Positions 47,301-61,600 of a DNA stretch of 64,000 bases are shown in pieces (position 1 is the first letter of the stretch; each line of letters opens with the position of its first letter). The notes below the pieces were generated by a model. It had not been told where the DNA came from and did no database searches. It worked only from the letters and a program-made list of their open reading frames with translations. Made by a program: the position numbers and the translations under genes. The stretch spans positions 372,001 through 436,000 of the forward strand of contig WAEK01000009.1 of NCBI GenBank assembly GCA_011634665.1, read 5' to 3'. The DNA is from Mortierella sp. BCC40632. Lineage: Eukaryota; Mortierellomycota; Mortierellomycetes; Mortierellales; Mortierellaceae.

Positions 47301-48606
47301 CGCCATCTCCATTCCACCATCTGCTCCAAAGTCCATCATAACTACATCCATCCTCACAGAGTGCGCCCATCTTTCCGCGGAATAGCCCAGAAGAGCTCAA
47401 TATCGTGCGGTGCAGTGCGTGTGCGGTCTGTGGTTTGGTGCAGATTGGGGTGTCTTCTCCTTGTCTGCTTCTGCACTCTCACGAGCGGAGCAGACAGACA
47501 GGCCAGTGGCGCATACAAACAAACTTTCTCTCCCTCGGTCTCTGTTTGGTTACGCCTCTGCCATGCCGTGCCATGCGACAACAGTAGCAGCAATAACAAC
47601 AACATAAACAACAACATAAACAACAAAAAAGGTGCCTGCGTGTGTGTGTTTGGAGGAATTGGATGAGGAAGGAAGCGGGAGGGTCTGGCCTGCAATGTAC
47701 ACCTTGCCAATCCATATCAAGACAACCCCGCACTCAGGACAGGGACAGCAAGAGTCACCAGCTGCGGGTTTGGAACCCGACCCCGCCCAAGTATACCGGA
47801 GATGAAAGCGAAGAGAGACAGAGAGAAACGCGAAGAGAGAGAAAGAAGGAAACGAAAATGAGAGAGAAAGCGCGCGGGAGAGACGGGCGGATCGATTGAT
47901 TGATTGACTGACACATTCTGTCTTCTCCCCTGGCCGGTGGGCTGGTGGTGATTAATGAGGAGGATGTTGGGATATATAGGATGATCGAGGGAACCTCTCC
48001 CTTTGTTTCCAAACAGAATGCGGCCCCGTCGCCACCATACACACCCATGAAGTCAAAGCATCCAAAAAGAACTGTGTGCGTGGTCAAGTTGCTTGCACGA
48101 CAAACAACGACTGGGAGGTACACATGCGTGCAGCTTGCTTTTTGCGTCGCACACATCAACACTCTTCTTTTACTCACACGCACTCACACTCCCACACGGT
48201 CCTTTCTCTCTCTTCCTCCTGCACCCCTCACACATCCTCTTCGCCCGCAAAAAGAGAGTATGAGAAAAGGAAGGAGAGCATGCTCCCCCCCCCCCCTCCC
48301 TTCTCCCCTTCTCCCCAAGAGTAAGCAACGCTGGGGATCCATCGCCCGAGAAACAAGCTGCGACGCGCGAGAGCATGGAGCAAGACATTGCGCGCCAAGA
48401 AAGAGCGTTGTTGGGGGCTGAATGAAAGACTGGGCTTGAGCTTGCAGCAATGTGTGTGGGCATGGACCATTCGGCCCGAGACCCCGGAGAGAGTGAAAGG
48501 CGAGGAGGTGTGAACTTGATCCACGCGTTTTCTTCTCTTGCGCCACCAGCAATGATGAAACGAAGTTGGATACGCAGAGTGAAAGAACGAGTGGTGACAA
48601 AGAGAC

Positions 48607-48644
<38 letters not shown>

Positions 48645-51600
48645 CGCAGGGGCGGCAAGTCGGCAGGTCGGCGTCTAAGAGATGAGGCGGAACCCAGGAG
48701 CAGGGGAGGAAGGAGTGGGAGGATGACAGGTCGAGCCGCTGTGCAATTTGGCAAAGCGGCATTCGGAATGAGGCGCGTGGCCGGGCCGGTCGCGGCAGCC
48801 GCGTGCGAGAAATCGAGTCTGGGGAGTGAAGGATTGGAGGGAAAGACGACTTCACTTTCCCCGGCGGGATATTTTCGTGTTCGCGTGACAGTGCATCTGT
48901 TGCATGGCCGGGCCTCGTCCTCTATTTGCTCTTCTGTCCCAATGGCTTATGTCGCGCGCAAGCAGCTCTCGCCCACTCCTCACTCACCAAGCCCTACCCC
49001 GCCCCTCCCCCCCAATACTTGGCCTCTGTCTGCGGCATGCAAGTGCCCAGCTCTCGTGCCGACTGCTCTCGCGCGCTCACTTCCCTCGGTCTCTGCTATG
49101 GTCTCGCTCGGTATACTTGCTCCCTCTTGGTCCAGTGCCCGCGTCCTGCCAACACCATGCCGCACCATGCCACCTTGTACAATGGTTTTTTAGCCCCGCT
49201 CCCCCGTCCTATTACTGCCCACGCCACTTCCTCTTACTCCCCAGCCCACCAAAAAGCTACCTGCATGTTGTATACACCATGCCATCCCTCTTTAATGTCT
49301 TTCAAACAGGTAGACAGTGTAAGAGAGCTATTGTCGCGCCTTTCTCCTTTCGCTTCTTTAAAAGGTCTATTTTTTTTTGTTCCTGTGTGCATTACCTTGT
49401 GCAGTGCGTTGCTGTGCAGAGCGTGTGCTCGTAGCCGGCAGAGGTTGAGGCGGGTGATGCCGGTTTAAAAAAGTGGAAAAGGGAAACACGAGGGACGGGA
49501 GGTCAGATCGTGTGCCGGGAGAGGTGCAATGGGGCTACTGGATAACGCGAGGTGGAGCAAAAAAGAGAGAGAGAGAGAAAGAGGTGGAAGAGAATGAGGG
49601 AAGTGGTGGAAATTGTGAGGCGTAGAAGAGCGTATTTGTGTGGATGTATAACGTTCAGGGAAGGTTGGCGGGAGCGAGTGACCAGGGAAACGTGGCTTTC
49701 GCGTGGGGGGTTGAATGGGATTGAGAGAAGAGAAGAGTCAAGACACAGCAGGAGGGGGAGAGAGGGCGCTGAACAAGGTTTGTAATGTGAAAGATCAAGC
49801 GATGGAGGTCGAGAGTGCTGGCGATGATGACGGGGATAGCAAGAAGATGATGGGAAAGTCGGGGCGAGCCGTGAAGAACAAAAGAAAGAGTCCGGGTGCA
49901 GGAACAGAACAAGTAGAGAGAGGAAAGTGGAGCGGCGAAAATTTCCGCGACCTTTTATACTGCGCGCCCTTGCGATCTGCTGAGCGCTTGTCAATCTGCG
50001 AGCAAAAGAAAAGAAAAAAAAAAAAAAAAGGAAGGCGCCTCAACAGTGAGAGAGAGGGAGAGAGAGAATAGGCCTGGGCCACTCGAGCCTGCAGTAGACC
50101 TTGCCAGCTCAGGCCGCGCGGATGGAGGTAGACTATTGAGTGGCCGCTACTCAGTCCGAATCCATATAATCCTCTATTCAGTATTGCCTTTTGTATTCTC
50201 TCTTTTTTACTGTATTCAGTTGCATCGCAATTACCCAAAAGGCCCTCAGCTCAGGCACTGGTGGTGAAAATTTAAAAGGAGTTGCCCTTGTATTCAAACT
50301 GAATTCAATTCAGGTCCATGTTTGCATTGTTTCTATTCTTCGACGATTGAGTCGGTATCACTAGTTGTATTCTGGTAATGTTGTGCATTCTGCTTTTTTA
50401 AACGTGCAAGGATAGGCAGAAACACACATGCCCACTGACTTGGCGGTTGCTGTTGGCCACACCAATACTCCTCACTTACTCCCCCTCTCCCCCTGACCGA
50501 TACAGTTCCTGTGTCGGCTCGAAAAAGAAGACGCACGCTGTCGGATGTCAAAGCATCGTCTCAACACCACCCTAATGACTGACGGCACCATAGCAACCAT
50601 AGTCTGCCGTCACTCGTCAGCATATAGTAGAGGATGTGCTGCCCCAGCAGGTTGCACCGCAAAAAGCTAAGGCTCTGCTCTATTCCCTTTGAATTGTGGC
50701 GACAACGACGACAGTCGCGACTTTATTTAGTTGGCGCTGTCTCCTATTCAGTCCAATGCAATGCAATGCATCCGACTCTTTTCTTTTCTTTTTGAATGTG
50801 AATCTTTCCTTCTTCGACATTGTCCAGTGCTCACCTCCACTCTGACTCGGTCCAGTGCAGTCTGGTGAGCCTCCACCTCTGAAATATATATTTATGTCGC
50901 TGCTGTGAGCAACCAGCCAAACAGGTCAACAGTCACCGTGGCCCAGCATCCAGCACTCTTTGGATCCTCTCTGCTAATACTGCAGCCCCGTTAGCAGAGC
51001 AAGAGCAAAGGGCCAGGGCTATGTTCTGCCAATCTCTACTCCCTTGCACACCTCTTTACTCAATGTGATTCTTTGGCGCGAGTCCCCTTTCTCTCTCTCT
51101 CTCTCTCTCTCGATTGAGCTCCTTCCTTCTATCCCATCCACCATAGCCTCAATGCCCCTGCCGCTGCCTGCATCCACGGCGTCTTACTTGCAGTAGCGCT
51201 CATCTCTCTCGTTCTCTCATTCTCTTTCTCTCTCCCCACGAACTCCCCCCATTTCAGGGTCGATGCACATTACAAGTATTAAAATGAGGGCTCCACCTAG
51301 GCATCCTCGAAAGCACTCTTGGGCCTTCTAGGACCTGGAACCTGTTCTGGATCCGAGAATGCCTTCTCTGTCTCTCTTTCCCCCTCCCTCCCCCCCGGCT
51401 CGAGCGCGAGCCTCTGTCTGCTTCATTTTATTCCCTCACACGCATACTGCATTGCTTTTTTGGGTCTGACCCTACCTTCTATCTGTCCGCGGGCCAACAG
51501 AGGAAAGAGGGCGTTGCGGATGAACCAAGGAATGGGTCAACAGTCAAACTCGAGGAGGAGGAGGAGAGGATGAGTTCATGGGCTAGGCAATCCGTTATCC

Positions 51601-54600
51601 GAGAATCATCCTATTCGTCCCTGAACAAGGCACGCACGCCATCTCATAGACGAGCAAAAAAAAGGCGTCATGATCAAGGGACTGTCGTCGCAGACAATCT
51701 CGATGGAGAAGCAAAAGTGGCCGCTTTTTTTTTATATACCATCCTGTTATAACTCGTCGTGTCGAAATGAAAAAAAAAAAGGCAAGAAGGTGAGAAGGTG
51801 AAAAAAAAAAAGAGGCATGACAGTGCAATCGAAGTTCATATCTTTGCTTTTGATGCTATGCATTGATTTGAACCGCAGCAAGTTCGTTTCCTCTATTCGG
51901 TAACCAGGTGACATCTAAAAAACCAACTTTTTCTTTCGAACCTTTCGCCATGGCATCGTCCATTCAACTATGACGAAAACAAGGCGCAGGACTCAGCCTG
52001 TACTGGAACGTCTCTACTGTCGTTTTTTTTTTTTATTATTTAGCTCTTGGATTGTTCTTTCTTTCTTCCACATTGACCTTTCTTTCCCCCTCTAGAACGT
52101 ATTTGGCGGGCACATGGTATCTTTAAATGGGCTAGATGTAGAAGGTTCAAGGGTTCAAACCCAACGCTTCTCTCTTCCCTTCTTCCTCCCTCCACCCTTC
52201 TCTCTCTCCCTCCCCCTCCCCCTTTTTTTTTTTTTTTTCTGACCCCACTCATTGAGGTGCATGTCGCCTCCACACCTTTATTAGGTCATGGCCGAAGGTG
52301 AGCTAGTGGTGAGTGAGCAACAACGTGTTTGTGGCGATGGTTTACTTCAACATAACAGGCCCTATTAGATGACTCCGTATATTTGCTACCACTGAAGAAG
52401 GAAAAAAAAAAAAAAAGGCATTGGGTTGGCTAGGCCAGTCGAAAGAACACCAGGTCTGACAGACACCACAAAAAAAAAAAAAAAAAAAGTTTTCCAGGTA
52501 GAAGAGTGAATATTTCTATTAGAAGTATGGGGACAAACAACAAATTGAACCAACAAAGCCGCGAGATTCTATTGACCCTGATGGTGTTCTTAACCTACCA
52601 ATCGTCTGTCTGCCCTGGAGGAGCATTGTCGATTGACTCGTAGACAAGGGGGTTCTAAATTTTTAGGTTGTGTGGATGATTCGAATCGAAGGACGAAATA
52701 AATGTGTAAACGAAAAAGAGCTATTCCCGCTGAAAGAATGGCAGAAATCATAAACCGGATCCGTCAAAAGTGTCATGGACTGAACTTCTCGGCTAGAAGC
52801 TTGAGAAAGAGACTGAGGAGTCTGGATGTTTCTATGCGGAGCGGATGTAATAAATGGGGGGAAAGTTAATAGGTGGGTGGGGGGTGGTAGATGAGTTGGT
52901 GAGCTCACGCGTCTCATTCCTTGGAGAACACTCTTCCTCAACCTTGAATGTAGGCCGTTAAAAAAAAAAAAGGTTAGAGATCAAAAAGCGAGTAGCCGCG
53001 CGTACAGAAAGGCGGGATCCCCTTACATACCAATCGGAAATCGTAATGCCAGGTCCCGAATTACCTTGCAGAGCAGCCATCATGCATGGCTGCCTAGCAT
53101 AGTGCATACCTGAAGCACCTCCTCTCATTCTCATGTCCTTGCTCCTCGCTCACCTACCTCGATCTGCCCATCCTTGACGTCAAAAGCTGTCCTACCTTTT
53201 CCTTTGACATCTCGGCTCCCCCTTCCTCACCAGCCCCTCTCCCAGCACTTTCCGCTTTGAAATGCGGACTCCTTCCTTTGTTTGTTCGATTCTGCTCGCC
53301 TTGCTCATGCTAAAGGACTCATCCGGAACGACACAAAACTCGGAAACCGAAAAAGACATTTTGTAGTGGGAGGCTTATGCATAAGGGGGAAGATAAAAAA
53401 AAAAAAGAAAGAAAGAGAGAAAGAAAGAAAAAAAGAAAGAGGGCGCCAATTGTTGTCGCGCAACGGTTCCCGAGTTAGCTCTTCCCTCATCGCGGGTAAG
53501 TAGTAAGCAGTCCATACATCCCCTCTCTCTCTCCTACTCCACGCTGAAAAATGCCTTTGCATAATGGTAAACCAGAGGCAGAAAGAAAGAAAAAATCAGG
53601 ACCGGTAGGGTTGCATGGCGCTGCAGGTCAATTCTCTCCTCGTGCGTGCAAACGCATATGTACATGCATTTTTTTTTTTTTTTTTTTGTCTTTTTTACTT
53701 TGCAGGATCGAGTTTTTGTCGCGCCGATGGGAAGGGGCGGGCGCGGTCGGCTGGGCGCGGAGAAGGGGCGGGGGAATACAGCAGAGTGTAAGGGAAGCGA
53801 GGCAGAGGCCACGAGGGTTATATCCGACAATGACGACGACAACAGAGATGACGACCGACCAGAGATGATGCTAAGCACATGATGGTACATGGTTGTCCGT
53901 GTTCCCGCGTGTGTGTAAACGTGTGTGTGTGAAGAAGGGGCCCGAGAAATGTGTCCGGCTTTGTTTTGTTTGGGTCTTCTTTCGCCAGTCGACACTTCTG
54001 CCAACTCACCCGCCCCCTGTCCAGTCTCCATTTACCCTTCCCAATGCTCCACACCCACGCTACCTATTGCTCGGCATGCTCAGTTTATCCCATGCTCTTT
54101 TGATCGCGCCATGCGACAACCAGCTCTATCCTTGAACTAGCCATTCACAGGACGCCATCTCTTTGCTCTCTCTTATCCTCCCCCTTCCCCCTTCACCTTG
54201 TTCACCCCCCACCTGTGCATGGGCAATGCAATGCAGTAGCCGCTTGGCCTGAGGGTTCCCCCATCCCATCCTCTCACGGACTCGTTCCAGATCTTCTGGT
54301 TCCCTTGCGAGTGCAATTGTTTCCCGAGTAGGCATGCTCCGGATACAAGCTGCATATTTTGCGCATCTCTCATGCCCTGCCTTTACTCCACTCTATCCAT
54401 GACTCCTTGTCCGGTATTCGTTTAGATCACTCCGAAAAGGGAGGCTTTCAACCGGATGGAAAGCATTGTGAAGGCATGGACAATTGCTGGAAAGAAAGAT
54501 AAATGTGGTATGGATAAACTTACTAGGGAAGCCAAAAGTGGATGCGCGATGTGCGGATTAAAAGAATACAGAAATGGATTTCGGATGGGTTTGACTTGAA

Positions 54601-54774
54601 AAAGAGTAGGAACCATTGACCCAGAAGAAAAGAAAAAATAGCGTCTTACTATGCTCGGTTCGAGTTCGAGTTCGTGGTTTAACCTGAGGCTACATCTGAT
54701 GCGGACACGTTCTGCTTGTGTATCCTGCGACTAGATCGATCTCTATATGGCATTGCACGATCCCCCGCTTCATA
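47301..54774. other. Gene-poor region, no supported gene
   Basis: About 7.5 kb of microsatellite-rich DNA (GA run at 48610-48642; CT runs near 51090; A or T runs near 50010, 52020, 52220 and 52470). Open frames are short and low complexity. A 51570-51752 frame (MSSWARQSVIRESSYSSLN, basic centre) and the C-rich plus-strand frames at 48640-49470 show no family motif. No tRNA cloverleaf was found. Confidence 0.45.
48610..48642. repeat. (GA)n microsatellite
   Basis: About 33 bp of GA dinucleotides. Confidence 0.9.
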
Positions 54775-54964
54775 TCACACAGTGACAGAAATACCATGTG
54801 GGAAGATTAGGTGTAAAGGTGCTGCATAGCCAAAAGGAACCATAAATGGTCCGACGAACACCTGGTCAGCAGTAAATACTAATGATACATCGCCGCACCA
54901 GAGAAGCCGGAAGCCAATCGTAATGATGGATATCTAGTTCAAGATCAGGACCTTTCTCACTCAT
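54775..54964 (-). pseudogene. Possible decayed coding fragment, family unknown
   Basis: On the minus strand from 54964, MSEKGPDLELDIHHYDWLP leads to LVRRCIIS and a stop at 54866. An overlapping frame from 54879 reads VFTADQVFVGPFMVPFGYA, then PLHLIFPHGISVTV and a stop at 54775. Both pieces have protein-like composition, unlike the surrounding low-complexity frames, and one base of shift would join them. I do not recognise the family. It may be the C-terminal end of a decayed gene. Confidence 0.25.
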
Positions 54965-56019
54965 AACAGAGGAGAGAAGGGGATTGAATGTCTGTTTTCT
55001 TTGCAACACAGAGGTAGACAAAATCAATCTTTACAACAAATGTACGCCTAGTCTGATAGAGAGAGATCGATGCGTTTCTTCTTCCGCCTCCTGCCCCGTC
55101 CCTCCCCCCTTTTTTTTTTCTTTCTTGTTTGCTCTGTACACCTTTTCTCAGACCAGTGACTCAGTGACCGCAGTGCTAGTGCTTCGAAGCTGAGCTTCTA
55201 GGTCTCGGTGAGCTCGGGGATTCTTAACCTTTTTTGCACATTCGCATCCGGACCTTGTTGCCCTTGCGGTGTGCGTTGGACACGAAAAAGAAAAGAGTTT
55301 TTCTTTCAATGTCAAGCTTTCTTTTTTCTCTACAGGTTCCTCTCTCCCCTTTTTTTCTACTCTAGAGCGTTATGCACGTCTAGCTTTCTCAGTCCATGCA
55401 CACACATCAAACCTTCAAGGTGAAAAGGAGCAAGGCCGAGCGGGAGGAAAGGAGAGGTGCAGGGCGAGGCACAAACTGATAAAAAAAAAAAATACAGGGG
55501 CCTCACCTTGGCCGTGCGAGAAATCTTTTCTTATTCCTTCTCCTTCCATCTGATAGCGCGCAAAGGCACTGAGAGCCTATGGAAGGGTAAAGGAAAAGAA
55601 AAGAAAAAAAAAGAATGGATGTGTCCGGGCATTGTTTTCGCATCAGAGAAACTCATGCAATAACATCAAGAAGAGATAAAGAAAGGTAAGTGCGAGAAAG
55701 CGAGAGGAGAGAGCAAAACATCAACCTTCGTTAGCATAGTGTTCATGAAGGTACAGCAAATGTGGTTTCATGAACGCACAAAAAAAATGTTGACTCGGGA
55801 TTCTCTCCTCAAATGACCAAACATCTCGGATCTGATAGCGAAATGCCGAGTCCTCCCCCCTCTACCTTTTTGGTGACCTTTTTCAGAGTGCTTTTTTTTT
55901 TCTGTTGCGTGTATCGGCCGTACATTTGACTAGTACCTCTGTTCGGAGTGCAGTCAAACGACCTAGTAAAGAGTAGTGTTGGTTTACCCTGGGAAGAGGG
56001 CGCCGGTCCATCCGAACCG

Positions 56020-56055
<36 letters not shown>

Positions 56056-58438
56056 GGAAGAAGAAAAGGATAGAAGAGAGTAAGGAGTATGTACGTAGAC
56101 AAAAAGGAATATCTCGGTTTGATCTCACAAAAAAAAAAAAAAAAGGGGGGTGAGCATGTCTTCCCCAAAGGGCCAACGGAGGATCAGATTAGCCTTGCCT
56201 GGAATAAGATGTTATCTTTCGCATGGCTCAATTTAGTAAGTCATCTCCGGCGTAGAGCGGTAAAATGGTCCAGCGCCGCTTTTTTTTTTTTTTTTTTTGC
56301 ATGAGGATTAGTCACCGTCTCGACTTGCATTGCATAGCTTTTTTGTTGACTGGGCACCACTAACACTGTTTGTGCCTTGTATCCCGCCATGGCTCAATGA
56401 CCACGGGGACAAAGACCGAAAAGAAGCCTGGAGAAAGGAAGAGAAGGCGAGAGCAGAGGACAAATGTGTCGCGTCACTTTTTTTTTTTCACACACGCACA
56501 GTCCTCGAGAGACCCATTCCTTCCCTTTCTATCTCTTTTCGTCCCTTTAAGTCCGGGGGCACGGCTCCATGACCCGACCCTGCTCCGTGGACTATATTCA
56601 AAGAACTGCTCAAAGACCGATTAGGGTCCAGAATGAAAGGAGCATGGCGTGAACCCTGTGGAACGCACCCTCTGGCATGAGAGACAAAGGAAATCAAAGA
56701 GGCATGCGCACACATAGAATATGGACAAAAAAGATGGGCTAACCATGCCAGTTGACAACATGCACTTTCGGTCGCTGCCATTGCTCCTCCTTTGTCTTTT
56801 TTAGAGATCATCTAAAGATTGTTAAACGCTGGCTCTTGGTGCTGCGGTGTGAAAAAAAAAAAAAAAAGAGCACGGCAAAAGTTCGTGCTAGTCCACAGGC
56901 GTAAATCATTGCGTGGCATGATCCATGGACCCATTGGAACGGTCGAAATGGTTCAAGGATCTCGGACTTCTGTGGTTAAGAAAGGAAAGAGGTACTCCTA
57001 AATTCGTATCTTTTGTGTGAACACAAAGGGGGCTGGTCCAAGGTCGGTTCGGATGACTTTTCGACCCAAAGGCGAACGACAGAGCCTTCACTCCACGAAC
57101 CTTAAGCTGTGTCGTTGTTTATCAGATCCTTGAGGATGAGAGATCAGACTCTCTCTCCCCTGAGACTCGATCTACACCAGTTTACACAACTACTCGCACC
57201 GTTACTTTTTTCTACTAGTGCCATTGCTCCCTTCTACAGAGCATCATTTCTTGCACAAAGACTGTGTCTCGACCCCGGTCTTCTCTCCCTTTTGCGCTCT
57301 CACTCTTTTGTTTCCGGATAGATAGCGCCACCTCTCTTCGCTCCTCTACAGCGACCACACAACAAAGTCTAGTTATGGATAGATGAGCATTAGTTCCTTC
57401 ACGCTCATTTAGGCGGACAAATTTCTTCTGGACTTTTCCAGGTTAGATGATATCTTTGAGCGATTATCTCTTCCCTTGGCTCTTTCAGGTTATCCTGAAC
57501 TGGAATTGAGTTGTTCTTGTCCCGCCCCCGCCCCCCTTGTGCTCTTGCGCGTTTAGTCCCCAAACTCGCCTCTTCACTCGTCCGCCGCTTACTCAAAGAC
57601 GAACCATAACTTTGCGGAGTCCCGTTCAATGAGTTTTTTTTTGTAAATTGAGCTCTTTGTGCTGTGCAGCACTCTATCTCTTGTCCGACCTCGCTTGGTG
57701 AGCAGTAAAAGAGACGGCTGTCTGCACAATTTCCTTCCTCGACTGGCTTGAGTGGATATTTCCTCTAAGGAAGAGTTGGACACGGTTATCCCATAGTCTG
57801 CGGACCCCACCCTCCTCCCCGCATTCTCCTCTAACACCTATAGGGGAGTTGAGAGGATGTGAGCCATGCTCTCGTTTTCTCGGTCTCGACCGCGACTCGG
57901 ATGCTTGGGAGGTTGCAAACAGGGCGGCTGTGGTTTCTGCAGGTTCCCTTTGCCTCTACTGCAGGAACCTTCAGTAGGAGAGTGGAGTCTCTCATGCTCG
58001 CATATCCCCTTCTTCCTTCCTTCCCGCCAGCGTTCTCTCACAATAGTATCCCTTTTGGAGTCCTTCTGTGCTTCCTCTTACCGCTTCTTTACTTTACTGC
58101 TTGGAAAGGACCCGACACTGCAGCGAGGGGAGGGGGGAAGAGGAGAGGTTGCATGCTGCACCCATTGCCCTGGATGTACATTCCGTCATAAGAATAGAGG
58201 AAGGGATAGCGGTGGTTCCTCTAAAAAAACTCGGGTCTGAACTACTCTGTGCTCCCGTCCGATACTGCTTCAGTCTCTCTCCCTTTCCACCCGAAGTTTT
58301 CAAACTCATCAGCGAGGTGTGTCGTACATGCAATATACACTTTCGCACTTTTTTTCCCCCTCCCCTTCCCCTCAACATACACACTTTTCCTCTCCTATTC
58401 ACACACAACATATTTACACACACTAACACACACTGAGT
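54965..58438. other. Gene-poor region, no supported gene
   Basis: Short frames only. A GA repeat lies at 56023-56052 and A or T tracts near 55108, 56133, 56282 and 56851. Minus-strand frames at 57405-57629 and 57589-57837 have somewhat protein-like composition but no splice structure or motif that I can support. Confidence 0.4.
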
Positions 58439-58671
58439 ATGCACTCCGTCAGAACAAAAAAAAAATACTCAACGAAGCTAGAGCACCCTGCGGTTACAAA
58501 GGTGTTTACGTCGGAGCGGTACATCGGCGGCGATGCACAGCTGAGGCAGAAGGCTGCAAAAAAAAAACCAATAACAAAAAAAGCGGAGCATTGGGGAAGA
58601 GGCGGCATGGACAACACTACTCGCGTCACAACAAACACGTCAAAGTGCGGGATTTTTGGATCCGAATCATG
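58439..58671 (+). CDS. Candidate first exon behind a CT/CA-rich leader, product unknown
   Basis: The ATG at 58439 directly follows about 90 bp of CT- then CA-rich sequence, matching the leaders of supported genes in this window. The frame is Lys/Thr-rich (MHSVRTKKKYSTKLEHPAV, then TSERYIGGDAQLRQKAAKK) and reaches a good donor (ATG/GTGAGC) at 58671. No convincing second exon was identified, so this may be a chance open frame. Confidence 0.22.
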
Positions 58672-61600
58672 GTGAGCAAACGGTGCCCGCCTATATCCCT
58701 CACGTTAGCATTTGTCTCCTCCTCCTTCGGATTACGTGGACTAGGCTATCGTTTCATCTTCACCCCCCAGCTGCGCCCTTGTCTTGTTGGTGTTGTTGGT
58801 TGTCCGCGTTCTCGTGAGTAGGCGTCAGTCTGTATTTGAAAAATAAAAAAAAAATTCGGAGAAGAGCAGCGCGGTCCGAATGGCCTGGACGCCGATCTTC
58901 ATTCCCGACGGCTCAATAAAATGAGTGATTTGAGCCAACCTACCACATCCTAAAGAGGTTTGACCATCACAGCCCTCACCAAAGCAAAGCGACTCGGGGT
59001 AGTAGTGAACGAATTAGAGTCATCTCTCCCTCTCTCTTTTTTTTTTTATGTTGCTCCGTGTTCTCGAGTAAAGAGATTGGTTCAACTGTTTAGAGAAATA
59101 AGTCGGAACATCAAAAAGGACTCGAGAAGCTAGGAGAAGCATGGACATGCATCCTGAGCTGAATTCTATCATCCGCGTCGACCCCGCCCTGCTTTTTTTT
59201 TTTTTTTTTGTGTGTGTTTTGTGTTATATGTGTGTGCGTGTGCGTGCATGTGTATGTTGAGTGAGGTGGGTATATCATCATCTCCTCACAATCATCCTCT
59301 GTGCCGCCCCCCCCCTTTTTTTCGGTGCTTGGGTAGTGCGGTGCACATCCCCTGACCTTTCTCTTCCTTTCTGTTTAGAAAACCCTTTTACTTCTTGTGG
59401 TTCTCGGCAAATACACCTTTAGCCAGTCTATGATGCATGCACCAAAAAAAGCACCCCACATCATGAGAAAAGGAGGTCCAGGTCAATTGGGAAAGGGTAC
59501 GCATCCAAAAAGGGTTCAGTTCAGTTATCATGTCACTCTTTTTGGTTCGAAGTGCCGTTTGTTCGGTCCGCTTTACTACTCCTTTGACTTGATGTAGGGG
59601 AAACACGTACAAAAAAAAGGGAGAGCAAAGGGCAAGGCAAAAGGGTAACTAAAAGACAAGCAATCTCGACCCTGCATCACGTCTATCATGGGCGTAGAAT
59701 GGCCATTGACGTTCTCCTACACAAGCTCTTAGCCTTTCTTGGTCTTTCTTTTTTTCTACGTTGCTTCACCCCTAACCAACATTTACACTCCCCCCCCCCT
59801 TTCTCTCTGCTTATAATATGGCTGGCTCTTCGAAAGGAAGAATCCCTATATGGAATGGTCGACGTTGTTCTGAACTCTTCCACTGACTACCCGATGGCGC
59901 AAGCATGGGCTAGACCTTTTGATTATTTTTCCCTTCAAAGAAAAGCAGATGCTGCGTTTGTGGGTCGGGCTCGGGGCTGATGTTGTGTGCGGGGGTAAGA
60001 GAAGTGGGGGAGGCTTAAGGGAGGACAAAGTTCCTTTGTCCAGCTCTTCCTCGTTTTCGGACCTTCAATACCCTATTGGTAATAACTGGGGAAACACCCT
60101 ACTGTTAGATCTTTTGGCTGATAAGGGGAACCATCTCCGAGGGTGGTATAGGAAGAAAGGATCTCTTATCAGATCCTCCCATAGCCATTGTCCATGTCCC
60201 GCTTTTTGCCCGAGCTGTGATGGCGACGGAGGCTCTTCAACAAATTGGGCAACATCAAAAAAAAAAAAAAAAAAAAAAGGAGGTGTTGTTTGGAGGCTGA
60301 AAACAGGGTCTGGGTTCGCGCGAGAAACCCTACAGTGCAGCAAGGAAGGGGGAGAGGGAGGCGAAATCCCGCGCTTGCATCTTGTTACCGCATCGCATTG
60401 CATCGCGTGTTGTGTGGTCCGCAGTGACTTGAACGTCGCGGCTCTGCTAATCGCAGTTAGTACAGTCGTAGCCTTTTCGCTCATTTTTTACGCCCATTCT
60501 CCTGCATGACGCCTAAGGAAGAATAGAGGACTCCAGACCTGACGAACAGACCCATTATTCCATTTTTTTTCTCACACACAGTCTCTCTACCATTATTACT
60601 CAAAAAAAAAAACGAGCTTTGCTTTTTTCGTTAGCCATTCTTCCTCGCTTTTTGACTGCAGGAGACACTAATGGTGCATTTTTTTTCTTGCACAGAGGGC
60701 CGGTCTAGATCATTGATAGGCAACCAGTAGGTCTTTCGGCATCCAAAGCTCTCAGCAATGCCCCATGGTTATCCGGAAAAGTTCTCACCGATGCCTTTAT
60801 CCGTCGATTCTTGGCCCACCACTTTGAGAGTTGAGGTTTTTACGAGGGGGTATTCTCTCCTCTTTCTATTCACTCTAAATTTCTATCGTCACTTCTTTTG
60901 GTTAATTGCCTCGGACGAGACTTTCTCATCTGGTCAAAACACTAACCTAAATTCTTCTCTCGCTGATTCTCCTTCAATCCTCCTTCACGAGATCATCTTT
61001 GTCATTAAACAGAGGGCGAGGAGAGTGGGGGAAAGGGTAAACAATTGGAGCATACGAAGTATTTCTTGATCTGATAAGATTAGACCGAACCCGAAGCCTC
61101 GTACGGCACTACTTCTACACGGTTGCTGTGTTTGTTAGATTGATTCCGAGTCTGGCCCGGTCCGCGTGTCCGAAATTCACGATGCAACCTGCAGAACGGG
61201 CTACTTTTTTTGTATGTGCATGTATGCGAATATCTATCACAGGTATCCTCAAAGCATCACGCACCTGTAAGGCCCGACGGACCCGAGTCACCACATGTGC
61301 CGTTTCTCTTTCCCTCCATGGACTAGCGTCGGCATTCCGCTCACTCTTCCTTTATTACTACTTGCTTTCTGGCCTAAACTATTTGGTTTACCCGTAGGAT
61401 TGCCACATAGAAGATCGTCAAACATAATAGAGAATGCTCCTTGCCCACTCCAAGTAACCAAAAACCAAGCTATGATAAGGAAAATACGGAGTGAGAAGAT
61501 CTGGGTGGATGCCAAAAAAAAAAAAAAAAAAAAAGGTAGAATAGTGTATACCTCACACCTTACACACTCCTCCCCCTCCATCCAGGACGAGTGGCAAGAA

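Noticed and set aside
52125..52175. GGTTCAAACCC, a perfect B-box-like motif suggesting a tRNA or SINE
   Set aside because: The flanking bases do not pair as a T-stem on either strand and no acceptor or anticodon arm can be built.
54400..54640. Minus-strand GTAAGT...TTTCCAG intron with open flanks
   Set aside because: The splice sites are good, but the spliced frame shows no conserved motif and no start or further exons, so I do not call a gene.
54650..54680. GGTTCGAGTTCGAGTTCG motif
   Set aside because: A short tandem of TTCGAG, not a tRNA arm.
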